Assembly: GCA_002368575.1 (NCBI GenBank) | Contig: DFEA01000113.1 | Span: forward strand, 1-9,064 | Length of the DNA stretch: 9,064 nucleotides | Reading direction: 5' to 3' | From: Lachnospiraceae bacterium UBA3814 | Lineage (GTDB): Bacteria; Bacillota; Clostridia; Lachnospirales; Lachnospiraceae | Shown here: in pieces, positions 1-6,698 of the stretch | Position numbering within the stretch: the first letter of the stretch is position 1 | How the letters are laid out: each line of letters begins with the position of its first letter | Program-made: the position numbers and the translations under genes | The notes under the pieces: model-generated | Database searches by the model: none | What the model was told of the DNA's origin: nothing | Seen by the model: the letters and a program-made list of their open reading frames with translations, nothing else

Positions 1-242
1 TCTGGGCTATCGGAACAGGAAAGACAGCTACTACGGAGCAGGCCGAGGAGGTATGCAAGGGGATAAGAGAGTGCATAGCTGAGGTTTATGATCAGGCTAC
101 TGCCGATGCGGTACGCATACAGTACGGCGGATCAGTAAACGCGGGAAATGCAGCTGAGCTCTTTGCCCAGAACGATATAGACGGCGGTCTTGTAGGCGGA
201 GCTTCCTTAAAGGCTGATTTCGGGAAGATCGTTAATTACTGA
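1..242 (+). CDS. tpiA: Triosephosphate isomerase, C-terminal 79 residues (5' end outside window)
   Basis: This glycolytic enzyme interconverts dihydroxyacetone phosphate and glyceraldehyde 3-phosphate in the cytoplasm. The first complete codon is at base 3, and the visible part opens with WAIGTGKTAT, the hallmark of catalytic loop 6. The catalytic Glu of this motif (normally a few residues upstream) therefore lies just outside the window. The phosphate-binding motif YGGSVN is at 123-140, and the C-terminal GGLVGGASL segment is at about 183-209. The reading frame ends with TGA at 240-242, a normal C-terminus for the family of about 250 residues. In clostridia tpiA usually sits in a glycolytic cluster that can adjoin secG. 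Here a sortase and a secreted protein gene separate them. Identification is secure; only the gene start is unseen. Confidence 0.97.
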   Translation, partial: WAIGTGKTATTEQAEEVCKGIRECIAEVYDQATADAVRIQYGGSVNAGNAAELFAQNDIDGGLVGGASLKADFGKIVNY

Positions 243-348
243 TTAAACGTTTTGCACGGACATTCCGGCAGATGTGACGGTTCGCTGTTTTGAAGCAGGT
301 ATTTCTGCACAAAAACAGAAGCCGGTTTGTACATATTAAAGTATTTTA

Positions 349-404
349 TAAAGAGACTTATTGTCCGAAACGACAATAGGTCTCTTTAAAATATGGGCTT
401 TTTT
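349..404 (+). terminator. Long stem-loop after tpiA, probable intrinsic terminator
   Basis: Bases 349-365 pair with 372-388 to make a 17-bp stem with one G·U pair and a six-base loop (CGAAAC). A run of six T follows at 399-404, about ten bases beyond the stem. That is farther than in a textbook terminator, so efficiency is uncertain. The 3' side of the stem on the minus strand is also T-rich, so it could act in both directions. It separates tpiA from the promoter at 419-446. The preceding stretch 243-348 shows no gene, promoter or strong structure that I can recognise. Confidence 0.6.
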
Positions 405-418
405 GTTATACGCATTTG

Positions 419-446
419 TTTACAAAACTTTACAAAATGTTATAAT
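419..446 (+). promoter_or_regulatory. Sigma-A-type promoter for the sortase gene
   Basis: TTTACA at 419-424 and a perfect TATAAT at 441-446 are separated by 16 bases. Transcription would start near 453, giving a leader of about 160 nt before the sortase start codon. Bases 419-428 and 429-438 are a tandem repeat of a ten-base word (TTTACAAAAC then TTTACAAAAT), so the -35 region is duplicated at one helical turn. The first palindromic repeat begins two bases after the -10 box, so it covers the predicted start point. Confidence 0.75.
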
Positions 447-447
447 G

Positions 448-488
448 TATCTTATGAGCACCGGTTTTCCACGGTGCCATAAGATAAC
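448..488 (+). repeat. Near-palindromic 41-base repeat, copy 1
   Basis: The left arm TATCTTATGAGCACCG (448-463) is complementary to CGGTGCCATAAGATA (472-486), apart from one extra A. The eight-base centre is GTTTTCCA, and the shared unit ends with AC at 487-488. The same 41 bases recur exactly at 545-585. The element overlaps the predicted transcription start, so it could act as a DNA operator. In RNA from that start the outermost bases of the left arm would be missing, but the GC-rich core stem GCACCG/CGGTGC would remain. Confidence 0.9.
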
Positions 489-491
489 GAA

Positions 492-516
492 CAAATCGCA
501 TCTTTTCAGCGATTTG
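492..516 (+). other. Small perfect hairpin between the two repeat copies
   Basis: CAAATCGC at 492-499 is exactly complementary to GCGATTTG at 509-516, with a nine-base loop. It lies inside the sortase leader between the two 41-base repeats, so the leader would contain three consecutive stem-loops. There is no T-run after it, so it is not an intrinsic terminator. I do not recognise a known riboswitch class in the leader. Confidence 0.6.
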
Positions 517-544
517 CGAGTCTATTGCGGTGGTTATCATAACA

Positions 545-585
545 TATCTTATGAGCACCGGTTTTCCACGGTGCCATAAGATAAC
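545..585 (+). repeat. Near-palindromic 41-base repeat, copy 2
   Basis: This is an exact copy, in the same orientation, of the element at 448-488, with a start-to-start distance of 97 bases. The bases between the copies are not duplicated. It ends 29 bases before the sortase ATG. An additional short dyad, GTTAT-C-ATAAC, lies just upstream at 533-543. As RNA it would form a bulged stem of about 15 bp close to the ribosome binding site, so it could influence translation or mRNA stability. Confidence 0.9.
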
Positions 586-614
586 AGGCAAACAGAGGAA
601 GACAGGGAATAGGA

Positions 615-1451
615 ATGGGCGGAGATCTCAGTAAATCTCAGATCATTGTTCTGGTCATAGCATGCTGCAGTATTTTCTTATCAGGTTTCATGCTGTTTAA
701 GACTGCAAGGGAGTATAAGCTGGCAGAAAACGAGTATGAGGCCCTGGATAAGTATGCCGTAAAGACCGGTTCGGCAAAGCTTTCAAATGTACGTCTCGGA
801 CCGATGACGATAGAGGAAGAGGTCAAGGATGAGCTGGCAAGAAATTATAACAGGGCTGACTTTCCTGATCTTGAGATCGATTTCGACGGGCTTTCACAGG
901 TGAACGATCAGGTAGTGGCCTGGCTCTATGTAGGGTCGGTCGGCATCAGCTACCCCGTCGTGCAGGATCCTGCGGAGGGGGAGAACGAATATTACCTGCA
1001 TCATACCTTTGAAAAAGAGGAGAACAGCTCGGGCTGTATATTTATGGACTGGGAGGTAAAGCCGGATCTTTCCTCCTGGAATACATTTATTTACGGCCAT
1101 AATATGAAAAACGGCACCATGTTCGGTTCCCTTAAGCGTCTGCTCAGAGAGGACGGTCTTTATGAAACGGATCCCTATATCTATGTTTTTTTGCGGAACG
1201 GGATCTACAGGTATAAGATATTCTCCTATTACCTTGATTCAACGGATTCAAAGATGTACTGGACCTGTGATACCTTTAAGGAATATCGTCAGTATGTGAG
1301 GACAGCCCTGGAAAAGAGCGAACACGACTGCGGGGTAGAGGCTACCGAGGACGATAACATGCTTACTCTTGTTACCTGCTCCGGAACCGGCTCCAATAAA
1401 AAGAGGGAATTTGTCCACGGTATATTTATAGACCGGTATCTTTACGACTGA
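615..1451 (+). CDS. Class B sortase (membrane-anchored cysteine transpeptidase)
   Basis: Sortases cleave a C-terminal sorting motif on secreted proteins and join them covalently to peptidoglycan or pilin subunits outside the membrane. The 278-residue product has an N-terminal membrane anchor (about residues 9-28). The catalytic core has the His motif FIYGHNMKNGTMFGSL (His162), the Cys motif LTLVTCSG (Cys255) and a following Arg in KKREFVHG (Arg264). The helix-like stretch before the Cys (FKEYRQYVRTALEKS, about 221-235) fits the helix that distinguishes class B enzymes. The ATG at 615 has a weak AGGG at 604-607; the membrane segment directly after it supports this start. No protein in the window has a matching sorting signal, so its substrate is probably encoded elsewhere. 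The leader with duplicated palindromes suggests regulation separate from tpiA. The family call is firm; subclass B is likely. Confidence 0.92.
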   Translation: MGGDLSKSQIIVLVIACCSIFLSGFMLFKTAREYKLAENEYEALDKYAVKTGSAKLSNVRLGPMTIEEEVKDELARNYNRADFPDLEIDFDGLSQVNDQVVAWLYVGSVGISYPVVQDPAEGENEYYLHHTFEKEENSSGCIFMDWEVKPDLSSWNTFIYGHNMKNGTMFGSLKRLLREDGLYETDPYIYVFLRNGIYRYKIFSYYLDSTDSKMYWTCDTFKEYRQYVRTALEKSEHDCGVEATEDDNMLTLVTCSGTGSNKKREFVHGIFIDRYLYD

Positions 1452-1484
1452 GGTTAGGTCTGGTTCGGTCAACTGTAAGAGACT

Positions 1485-1515
1485 GACAGGGGACAGCTTG
1501 ATCATTGTCCCTGTC
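1485..1515 (+). other. Inverted repeat between sortase and FnIII-protein genes
   Basis: GACAGGGGACA (1485-1495) is complementary to TGTCCCTGTC (1506-1515) with one bulged base and a ten-base loop. No T-run follows, so it does not look like an intrinsic terminator. In a sortase–FnIII read-through transcript it would form a stable stem between the two genes, which could adjust their relative mRNA stability or act as a partial pause site. Confidence 0.55.
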
Positions 1516-1552
1516 TGCGCGGTTTCCGATGGAAATTGTGCGATATAATATT

Positions 1553-1563
1553 AAAGAGGGAGG
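1553..1563 (+). promoter_or_regulatory. Ribosome binding site that fixes the FnIII-protein start
   Basis: AAAGAGGGAGG ends seven bases before the ATG at 1571. The codons that follow encode a textbook signal peptide (Lys-rich start, then a hydrophobic core). An in-frame TTG at 1505 would extend the protein by 22 residues with no matching ribosome site and would bury the signal peptide, so 1571 is preferred. Confidence 0.85.
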
Positions 1564-1570
1564 CATAAGT

Positions 1571-4018
1571 ATGAAATTGAAGAAGTTAAGCACACTGCTT
1601 ATGGCTGTTTTTTCGGCGGCACTCATAGCCATGCCGCTTTCGGCAAGGGCGGCAGAGGCCGGCGCTGAAACGGCAGAGCTTATAGCAGCGGATGAGCCCG
1701 GCGAGGATATGACGGCCTTTGAGGACGGGTATTCGGCAGGGATGACCGCGGTCGTTCAGAAGGACAACACCATTAAGGTCTCATGGTCGGGAAAGGCAAC
1801 TGAGAATGCACAGTCCTATAAACTGTATCAGAGGCTGAGGGATGACAGCGGATGGCATGAGGTATATTCCGGTACGGACACCTCATATATCGACAAGGAT
1901 TTCAGCAACACAATTGATAAGGCGACCTATCTTAACGTATATCTGCTTGAAAAGTATTCCGGTGCAGGCACACTCACCGCAAGCTATCTTACACCTGCAT
2001 CGCCTATGCTGTTTTATATTGAGGCAAAGGGAGAGCAGCTTTTGGAATACGGCTTTTCAGGAATGCTTGATGTTGCTTCTGTGACCTATGAGCTGCGTGC
2101 TGCGGAAACGGAGACAGGTGTCAGCGCGGCTTCTCCAAGGAGCGTAAGTTCTACGGCACTGCTGATCAGAGACCGTTATGATGTGGGCGGAGGCGTTACA
2201 ATAGGGATGGTTCAGGCTTCCAATAATCTGCTCACACTTACCTCCGGGAAAACCTATTACGGAGGGGTCTCGGCCGTGTATACAAAGGGCGGCAAGAGCT
2301 TTGCCTCCAAGCCCTCGAATGTCTGCAATGACACCTATAACGTTGTTGAATCAAATAAATGTACCGTTTTTGATATTACCGGTCTGAGATATCAGAAGGG
2401 CAATACTGCCGCCAATATTGCAAGGCTTAACCGTCATGTACAGTATGATCTTGATCAATACCAGCAGACGGATTATGTTCATTCGGTTTACAATGGTCCA
2501 TGCAATGGCTGCGGATATATCCTGTTTGCCCTTCCAAAGGGAACCGGGACTAATGTAGCTTCCTTTGAGATATTAAAGGGGGTAACGGGTGAAGACGGGC
2601 AGGTCATCGCCAGGATAAGCAAGAACAAAACCAGGAAGGTTTTCAGCATTAATTCTCCGGCCGATTATTCAGATAAAGAATGCTATGCTATATACTTTAA
2701 CAAATTGGATAAAAAGAAGGGCTACTATTATAACATCCGGCCTGTCGGTTATGACGGAGTTGAAGGATTGACTGATGTCGGATTCTTTTATGAGCCCAGG
2801 CCGGACAGGGTCGTTGATGTGACCACCAAAACACTCAGTGCCTCCAAGGTCGGCATTTCCTGGAAGCATGACGACTGTGTCAAAAAGTATGAGATATACC
2901 GGTCGTTAAAGCACACCTCGGAATTTGCCGAGAGTGATAATATTTATGATCTGAACAAGTATTATATAAGGCTCGCTGCTGTATCGGCGTCTTCCGGTAT
3001 AGTAAACGGATATCACAGCTACAATGACACCAAGGTACCGGATGCCGACGGGGCATATTATTATGTGATAAAGCCTATAATCACTCAGGCTATTGCTTCC
3101 CAGGAATTTTATGATATCCTATACTGCTCTGCCCCTGTAGCAGGGCAGGCCTCTGTGTCGAAGGCAAAGGTCAAGGCGCTTAACGTATCAAGCTCCAAGC
3201 TTGGACATATCACATTAAGCTGGAAGGGCCTTAAGAATGTATACTCCTATAATATAGTCAGGTACAGGGGCAGTTCAGAGGACGATTATTTTACATATGA
3301 TATAAAGGGCGGACAGAAGAAGGTCCAGACCTATACTGACGTCGTAGAGCTTGGAAAGACCTATTACTATACCATCCGGCCTGCCTCGGATTCGGAGGAG
3401 GGCAAGCGCACGAAGAGTGCGACGATCACCTCCAATCCTTCCAAGATAAGCAACCTTAAGGCGGAAAGACGGTCATCCGGACGCGGCGCCTATGTGACCT
3501 GGACCGGAAATGAAGGCGATAAGAGCGCAGCCTCAGAGCTCAGATACAAATATCTGTACCAGATCCAGATAGACGACGGTGATTGGAAGGAGGTAAGCTC
3601 CTCATACTATAATGATGAAAGTGACCTGAAGACCGGGACTGAGAGGACCTACCGCGTAAGAGCCATATGCAAAAAAGGAGGAAAGGTTCAGGCCTATTCC
3701 GATGCCATTTCGGTGAAGTTTAAAACGACCGGAGAGATCACCCTTAAGGATACGAACGGTAACACCATAAGCTCCATCTCTGTTCAGGTAGGCAGAAGAG
3801 TAGAGGTAAGAGCCTACAGCGCAAGCAACGCCAACATGACGGTGAATGCGGTCGGCGGAGGCGGCGCCATCGAATACGCGTCGCAGATGACCGGAAGCGG
3901 TTCGGACAGATATCTGAATATAAGGATCGGAGGACTGACTGCGGGCCGTAATCAGGAGCTTGAGGTCACCAGCAGTGACGGTGCATCACTCAAATTTACG
4001 GTTTATGTGACCAACTGA
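1571..4018 (+). CDS. Large secreted protein with fibronectin type III-like domains
   Basis: The 815-residue product starts with a signal peptide, MKLKKLSTLLMAVFSAALIA, with probable cleavage at ARA (residues 25-27). The mature part is rich in Tyr, Ser, Gly and Lys and looks all-beta. FnIII-like units can be recognised from their Trp-bearing strand and Tyr-rich strand: about 56-155 (IKVSWSG), 412-505 (VGISWKH ... YYYVIKP), 532-622 (ITLSWKG ... YYYTIRP) and 624-718 (AYVTWTG ... TYRVRA). A further YYYNIRP at 385-391 marks another possible domain over about 265-405. The last 95 residues (about 721-815) resemble an Ig-like beta domain. A CNGCG segment lies at 311-315. There is no LPXTG-like motif, C-terminal hydrophobic segment or cell-wall-binding repeat, so how it stays at the surface is unknown. 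It follows the sortase by 119 bases and may share its transcript. A role in adhesion or polysaccharide binding is only an inference. Confidence 0.8.
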   Translation: MKLKKLSTLLMAVFSAALIAMPLSARAAEAGAETAELIAADEPGEDMTAFEDGYSAGMTAVVQKDNTIKVSWSGKATENAQSYKLYQRLRDDSGWHEVYSGTDTSYIDKDFSNTIDKATYLNVYLLEKYSGAGTLTASYLTPASPMLFYIEAKGEQLLEYGFSGMLDVASVTYELRAAETETGVSAASPRSVSSTALLIRDRYDVGGGVTIGMVQASNNLLTLTSGKTYYGGVSAVYTKGGKSFASKPSNVCNDTYNVVESNKCTVFDITGLRYQKGNTAANIARLNRHVQYDLDQYQQTDYVHSVYNGPCNGCGYILFALPKGTGTNVASFEILKGVTGEDGQVIARISKNKTRKVFSINSPADYSDKECYAIYFNKLDKKKGYYYNIRPVGYDGVEGLTDVGFFYEPRPDRVVDVTTKTLSASKVGISWKHDDCVKKYEIYRSLKHTSEFAESDNIYDLNKYYIRLAAVSASSGIVNGYHSYNDTKVPDADGAYYYVIKPIITQAIASQEFYDILYCSAPVAGQASVSKAKVKALNVSSSKLGHITLSWKGLKNVYSYNIVRYRGSSEDDYFTYDIKGGQKKVQTYTDVVELGKTYYYTIRPASDSEEGKRTKSATITSNPSKISNLKAERRSSGRGAYVTWTGNEGDKSAASELRYKYLYQIQIDDGDWKEVSSSYYNDESDLKTGTERTYRVRAICKKGGKVQAYSDAISVKFKTTGEITLKDTNGNTISSISVQVGRRVEVRAYSASNANMTVNAVGGGGAIEYASQMTGSGSDRYLNIRIGGLTAGRNQELEVTSSDGASLKFTVYVTN

Positions 4019-4090
4019 TCGATATTTATCGTTCCGGACGGTGGCTGTTTCGGTCATGGTCCGGGGCGGTACAGGTGGAAAAAATTATTC

Positions 4091-4119
4091 TTGAAATAGG
4101 ACCGGAAATGTGCTAATAT
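4091..4119 (+). promoter_or_regulatory. Promoter for secG with extended -10
   Basis: TTGAAA at 4091-4096 and TAATAT at 4114-4119 are separated by 17 bases, and TGC directly precedes the -10 box, as in an extended -10 element. The predicted start near 4126 gives a leader of about 55 nt. This makes secG expression independent of the FnIII-protein gene. Between 4019 and 4090 there is only a weak stem (4034-4064) without a T-run, so no convincing terminator separates the two. Confidence 0.7.
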
Positions 4120-4180
4120 AAACAAGCTTGTGAATTTGAGCGTGTATTATTATATTGGATGATTCCGGAGGAATTTATAA

Positions 4181-4420
4181 ATGGGTGTTTTAAGAGTTAT
4201 ACTTACATTGTTGTTTATTATAATATGCATAGTACTGTCTGCGATAGTTCTGATGCAGGAGGGTAAATCCGCAGGGCTGGGTGCTATTTCGGGAATGGCC
4301 GAGACCTACTGGGGGAAGAACAAGGGCCGTTCAATGGAGGGCATGCTTGTCAAATATACCAAATGGCTTGCCGTAGCCTTTATGGTAATAGCGGTCATAC
4401 TCAATCTGAAGAATTTCTGA
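4181..4420 (+). CDS. secG: Protein translocase subunit SecG
   Basis: SecG is the small accessory subunit of the SecYEG channel in the cytoplasmic membrane and assists SecA-driven export. The 79-residue product has the family's two membrane helices (about residues 4-24 and 60-76). The conserved cytoplasmic loop between them begins VLMQEGKSAGLGAISG (residues 23-38). Length and topology are typical for Bacillota. A strong GGAGGA at 4167-4172 lies eight bases before the ATG. The gene has its own promoter at 4091-4119 and is followed at once by a strong terminator, so it may be expressed partly as a single-gene unit ahead of rnr. The secG–rnr–smpB order is conserved in many Bacillota. Confidence 0.95.
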   Translation: MGVLRVILTLLFIIICIVLSAIVLMQEGKSAGLGAISGMAETYWGKNKGRSMEGMLVKYTKWLAVAFMVIAVILNLKNF

Positions 4421-4427
4421 TCTCCAC

Positions 4428-4463
4428 GGGCACTCTTGAGTTTCTCTTAAGAGTGCCCTTTTT
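4428..4463 (+). terminator. Strong intrinsic terminator between secG and rnr
   Basis: GGGCACTCTTGAG (4428-4440) pairs with CTTAAGAGTGCCC (4446-4458) to form a 13-bp stem with one G·U and a five-base loop. TTTTT follows immediately at 4459-4463. The T-run ends only 15 bases before the rnr start codon, so rnr must depend on read-through or on a promoter that I cannot see. The site may therefore act as an attenuator. Confidence 0.92.
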
Positions 4464-4478
4464 AGAAGACTGACTGTT

Positions 4479-6641
4479 ATGACAAAGAGCTTTGAAGCCA
4501 GAAAAAAATTAATACTGAAGCTTCTTTCGGAAAAATCCTACACTCCCATGAAGGAAAAGGAGCTGGCGATATTTCTTCAGGTAAGGAAGGAGGAACGGGA
4601 GGAGCTTAAGGAGGTTCTTCAGACTCTTTTGTCGGAGGGCTCGGCCGTGATCACAAAGAGAGGCCGCTACAAGCTTCCGGAGACCACCCGCTTTACCGGA
4701 GTATACAGAGCTTCCCGGCAGGGCTACGGCTTCATAGAGGTCGAGGGTGAGAATGAGGACTTTCATGTTGAAGAGGGGGCTTCGCTTAATGCCTTTGACG
4801 GTGATACAGTAGAGGCCGAATTCGATGGGACAGTAAACGGGAAGCTAAGGGAGGCCGTTGTTACGGCGGTGCTCCACAGGGCTCACGAGACTGTGGTAGG
4901 GACCTTTGAGAAATCCGCCAACCGTTATGGCTTTGTCATTCCGGATAATAAACGGCTTGGCCGGGACATTTTCATACCCCTTGAGCGGTCGATGGACGCA
5001 GGGGACGGGCAGAAGGTCGTGTGTGAGATCCTGGATTTCGGCTCTGAAAGACGCTCACCTGACGGAAGGATAAGTGAGATACTCGGCTACCCTGACGAGC
5101 CCGGGATCGATGTGCTTTCAGTGATCAGGGTTTACGGGCTTCCGGATGAATTTCCCGAAAAGGTTATAAACCAGGCTGAGAAGGTCGCTGAGACCGTATC
5201 ACCCGCCGACATGGAGGGAAGAAGGGATCTCAGGGATAAGCTTATGGTCACCATAGACAGTGAGGACGCGAAGGATCTCGATGATGCCGTAAGTCTTGAA
5301 AAGGATGGGGAGACATATATCCTTGGTGTTCATATCTCGGACGTGGCAAATTATGTTCAGGAGAGGTCGGCCCTTGACAAAGAGGCATTAAAGCGGGGAA
5401 CCAGTGTTTACCTTGCGGACAGGGTCATTCCGATGCTTCCGGAACGTCTTTCAAACGGGATATGCTCTTTGAATGAAAAAACGGACCGGCTGACCTTAAG
5501 CTGTATAATGAGGATCGATAAAAACGGCGAGATAACAGATCATGAGATCATAGAAAGCGTTATTAGGACCGACCGCAGAATGACATATACCGCGGTAAAC
5601 GAGATCCTCTCAAACAGGGATCAGTGGGAGCGGTACAAAAGCGGCCTGGAAACCGATCCGGCTCTTTCCCGGCTGTTTGACGAATACAGGGAGCTCATTC
5701 CAATGTTCTTTGAAATGGGCGAGCTTGCCGTGATACTGAGAGAACGGAGAAAGAAGAGAGGCTCTGTCGATTTTGATATTCCGGAGTGTAAGCTGGAGCT
5801 TGATGAGGATGGATATCCGGTTAACATAACTCCATATGACAGAAACGCTGCGACAAAGCTTATAGAGGATTTCATGCTGGCCGCTAATGAAACCGTGGCA
5901 GAGCATTATTTCTGGCTGAAATATCCGTTTGTATACAGGACTCACGACGATCCTGATCCCGATAAGATGAAGAAGCTTGCCGCGTTTATCAACGGCTTTG
6001 GATACAGCCTCCGGATAAAGGGCGATGAGATACACCCCAAGGAGCTTCAGAAGCTGCTTGTCAAATGCGAGGATACTCCGGAGGAAGGGATCATAAGCAG
6101 GCTTGCTCTCCGCTCAATGCAGAGGGCAAAATACGATACCGCATGCACCGGTCATTTCGGTCTTGCCTGCCGGTATTACTGCCATTTTACCTCGCCTATA
6201 CGAAGATACCCCGATCTGCAGATCCATCGTATCATAAAGGACGATATCAGGAAGCGTCTCACGGAGGACAGGCTGACTCACTATGAAGAGCTGCTGCCTT
6301 CGGTCTGCTTACAGTCCAGTGCCAGGGAGAGGGCCGCAGACGAGGCTGAGCGTGAGGTTGATAAGCTTAAGAAGGCCGAATATATGCGCTCCAAAGCCGG
6401 TGAGGTGTATGAGGGAGTGATAAGCGGATTAAACTCCTACGGAATGTATGTGGAGCTTCCGAATACGGTTGAAGGCTTTGTGCATGTTAACCGGATGGAC
6501 GATTATTATTCCTATAACGAGGAAAGCTATGAGCTTGTCGGCGACAGAACAGGAAAGACCTATGTGCTGGGGCAGAGGATCAGGGTCAGGGTCGACAGGG
6601 TCGATATGGAAAGAAGGATCATTGATTTTGCGCCGGCATGA
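4479..6641 (+). CDS. rnr: Ribonuclease R (3'-5' exoribonuclease)
   Basis: RNase R is a processive cytoplasmic 3'-5' hydrolytic exonuclease that degrades structured RNA, and it partners with tmRNA/SmpB in removing defective mRNA. The 720-residue product shows the full family order: an N-terminal winged-helix region (about 1-68), two cold-shock/OB domains (about 70-130 and 138-205), the RNB catalytic domain (about 245-590) and a C-terminal S1 domain (about 641-716). The metal-binding motif is TIDSEDAKDLDDAV, with Asp260, Asp266, Asp268 and Asp269 in the expected spacing. The conserved YCHFTSPIRRYPDLQIHR is at 567-584. The S1 domain begins GEVYEGVISGLNSYGMYVEL. The product lacks the long Lys-rich C-terminal tail of the E. 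coli enzyme. The ATG at 4479 has only a weak AGAAGA (4464-4469) upstream, directly behind the secG terminator, which suggests low or conditional expression. smpB follows after 57 bases and is probably cotranscribed. Confidence 0.96.
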   Translation: MTKSFEARKKLILKLLSEKSYTPMKEKELAIFLQVRKEEREELKEVLQTLLSEGSAVITKRGRYKLPETTRFTGVYRASRQGYGFIEVEGENEDFHVEEGASLNAFDGDTVEAEFDGTVNGKLREAVVTAVLHRAHETVVGTFEKSANRYGFVIPDNKRLGRDIFIPLERSMDAGDGQKVVCEILDFGSERRSPDGRISEILGYPDEPGIDVLSVIRVYGLPDEFPEKVINQAEKVAETVSPADMEGRRDLRDKLMVTIDSEDAKDLDDAVSLEKDGETYILGVHISDVANYVQERSALDKEALKRGTSVYLADRVIPMLPERLSNGICSLNEKTDRLTLSCIMRIDKNGEITDHEIIESVIRTDRRMTYTAVNEILSNRDQWERYKSGLETDPALSRLFDEYRELIPMFFEMGELAVILRERRKKRGSVDFDIPECKLELDEDGYPVNITPYDRNAATKLIEDFMLAANETVAEHYFWLKYPFVYRTHDDPDPDKMKKLAAFINGFGYSLRIKGDEIHPKELQKLLVKCEDTPEEGIISRLALRSMQRAKYDTACTGHFGLACRYYCHFTSPIRRYPDLQIHRIIKDDIRKRLTEDRLTHYEELLPSVCLQSSARERAADEAEREVDKLKKAEYMRSKAGEVYEGVISGLNSYGMYVELPNTVEGFVHVNRMDDYYSYNEESYELVGDRTGKTYVLGQRIRVRVDRVDMERRIIDFAPA

Positions 6642-6698
6642 TAAACAGCAGCTTAAGCGAAGGATCAGCGGGAAAACAGGCGTACAAGAGGATATGAT

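Noticed and set aside
361..579. A 72-codon open frame in the tpiA–sortase gap
   Set aside because: It runs through the terminator stem, the promoter and the first repeat, starts with TTG without a ribosome site, and its product resembles no protein.
1544..1549. A perfect TATAAT before the FnIII-protein gene
   Set aside because: No acceptable -35 box lies 16-18 bases upstream, and transcription starting near 1556 would leave the ribosome site at the very 5' end of the mRNA. It is possible but not supported.
1505..1570. A TTG start that would lengthen the FnIII protein by 22 residues
   Set aside because: The ATG at 1571 has a strong ribosome site and is followed at once by a signal peptide; the extension would bury it.
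4034..4064. Stem CCGGAC/GTCCGG after the FnIII-protein gene
   Set aside because: Only six base pairs with an imperfect inner stem and no T-run; too weak to call a terminator.
5610..6035. A 141-codon minus-strand open frame inside rnr
   Set aside because: It lies wholly within the RNB domain of rnr and is a shadow of its codon pattern; the product has no recognisable features.
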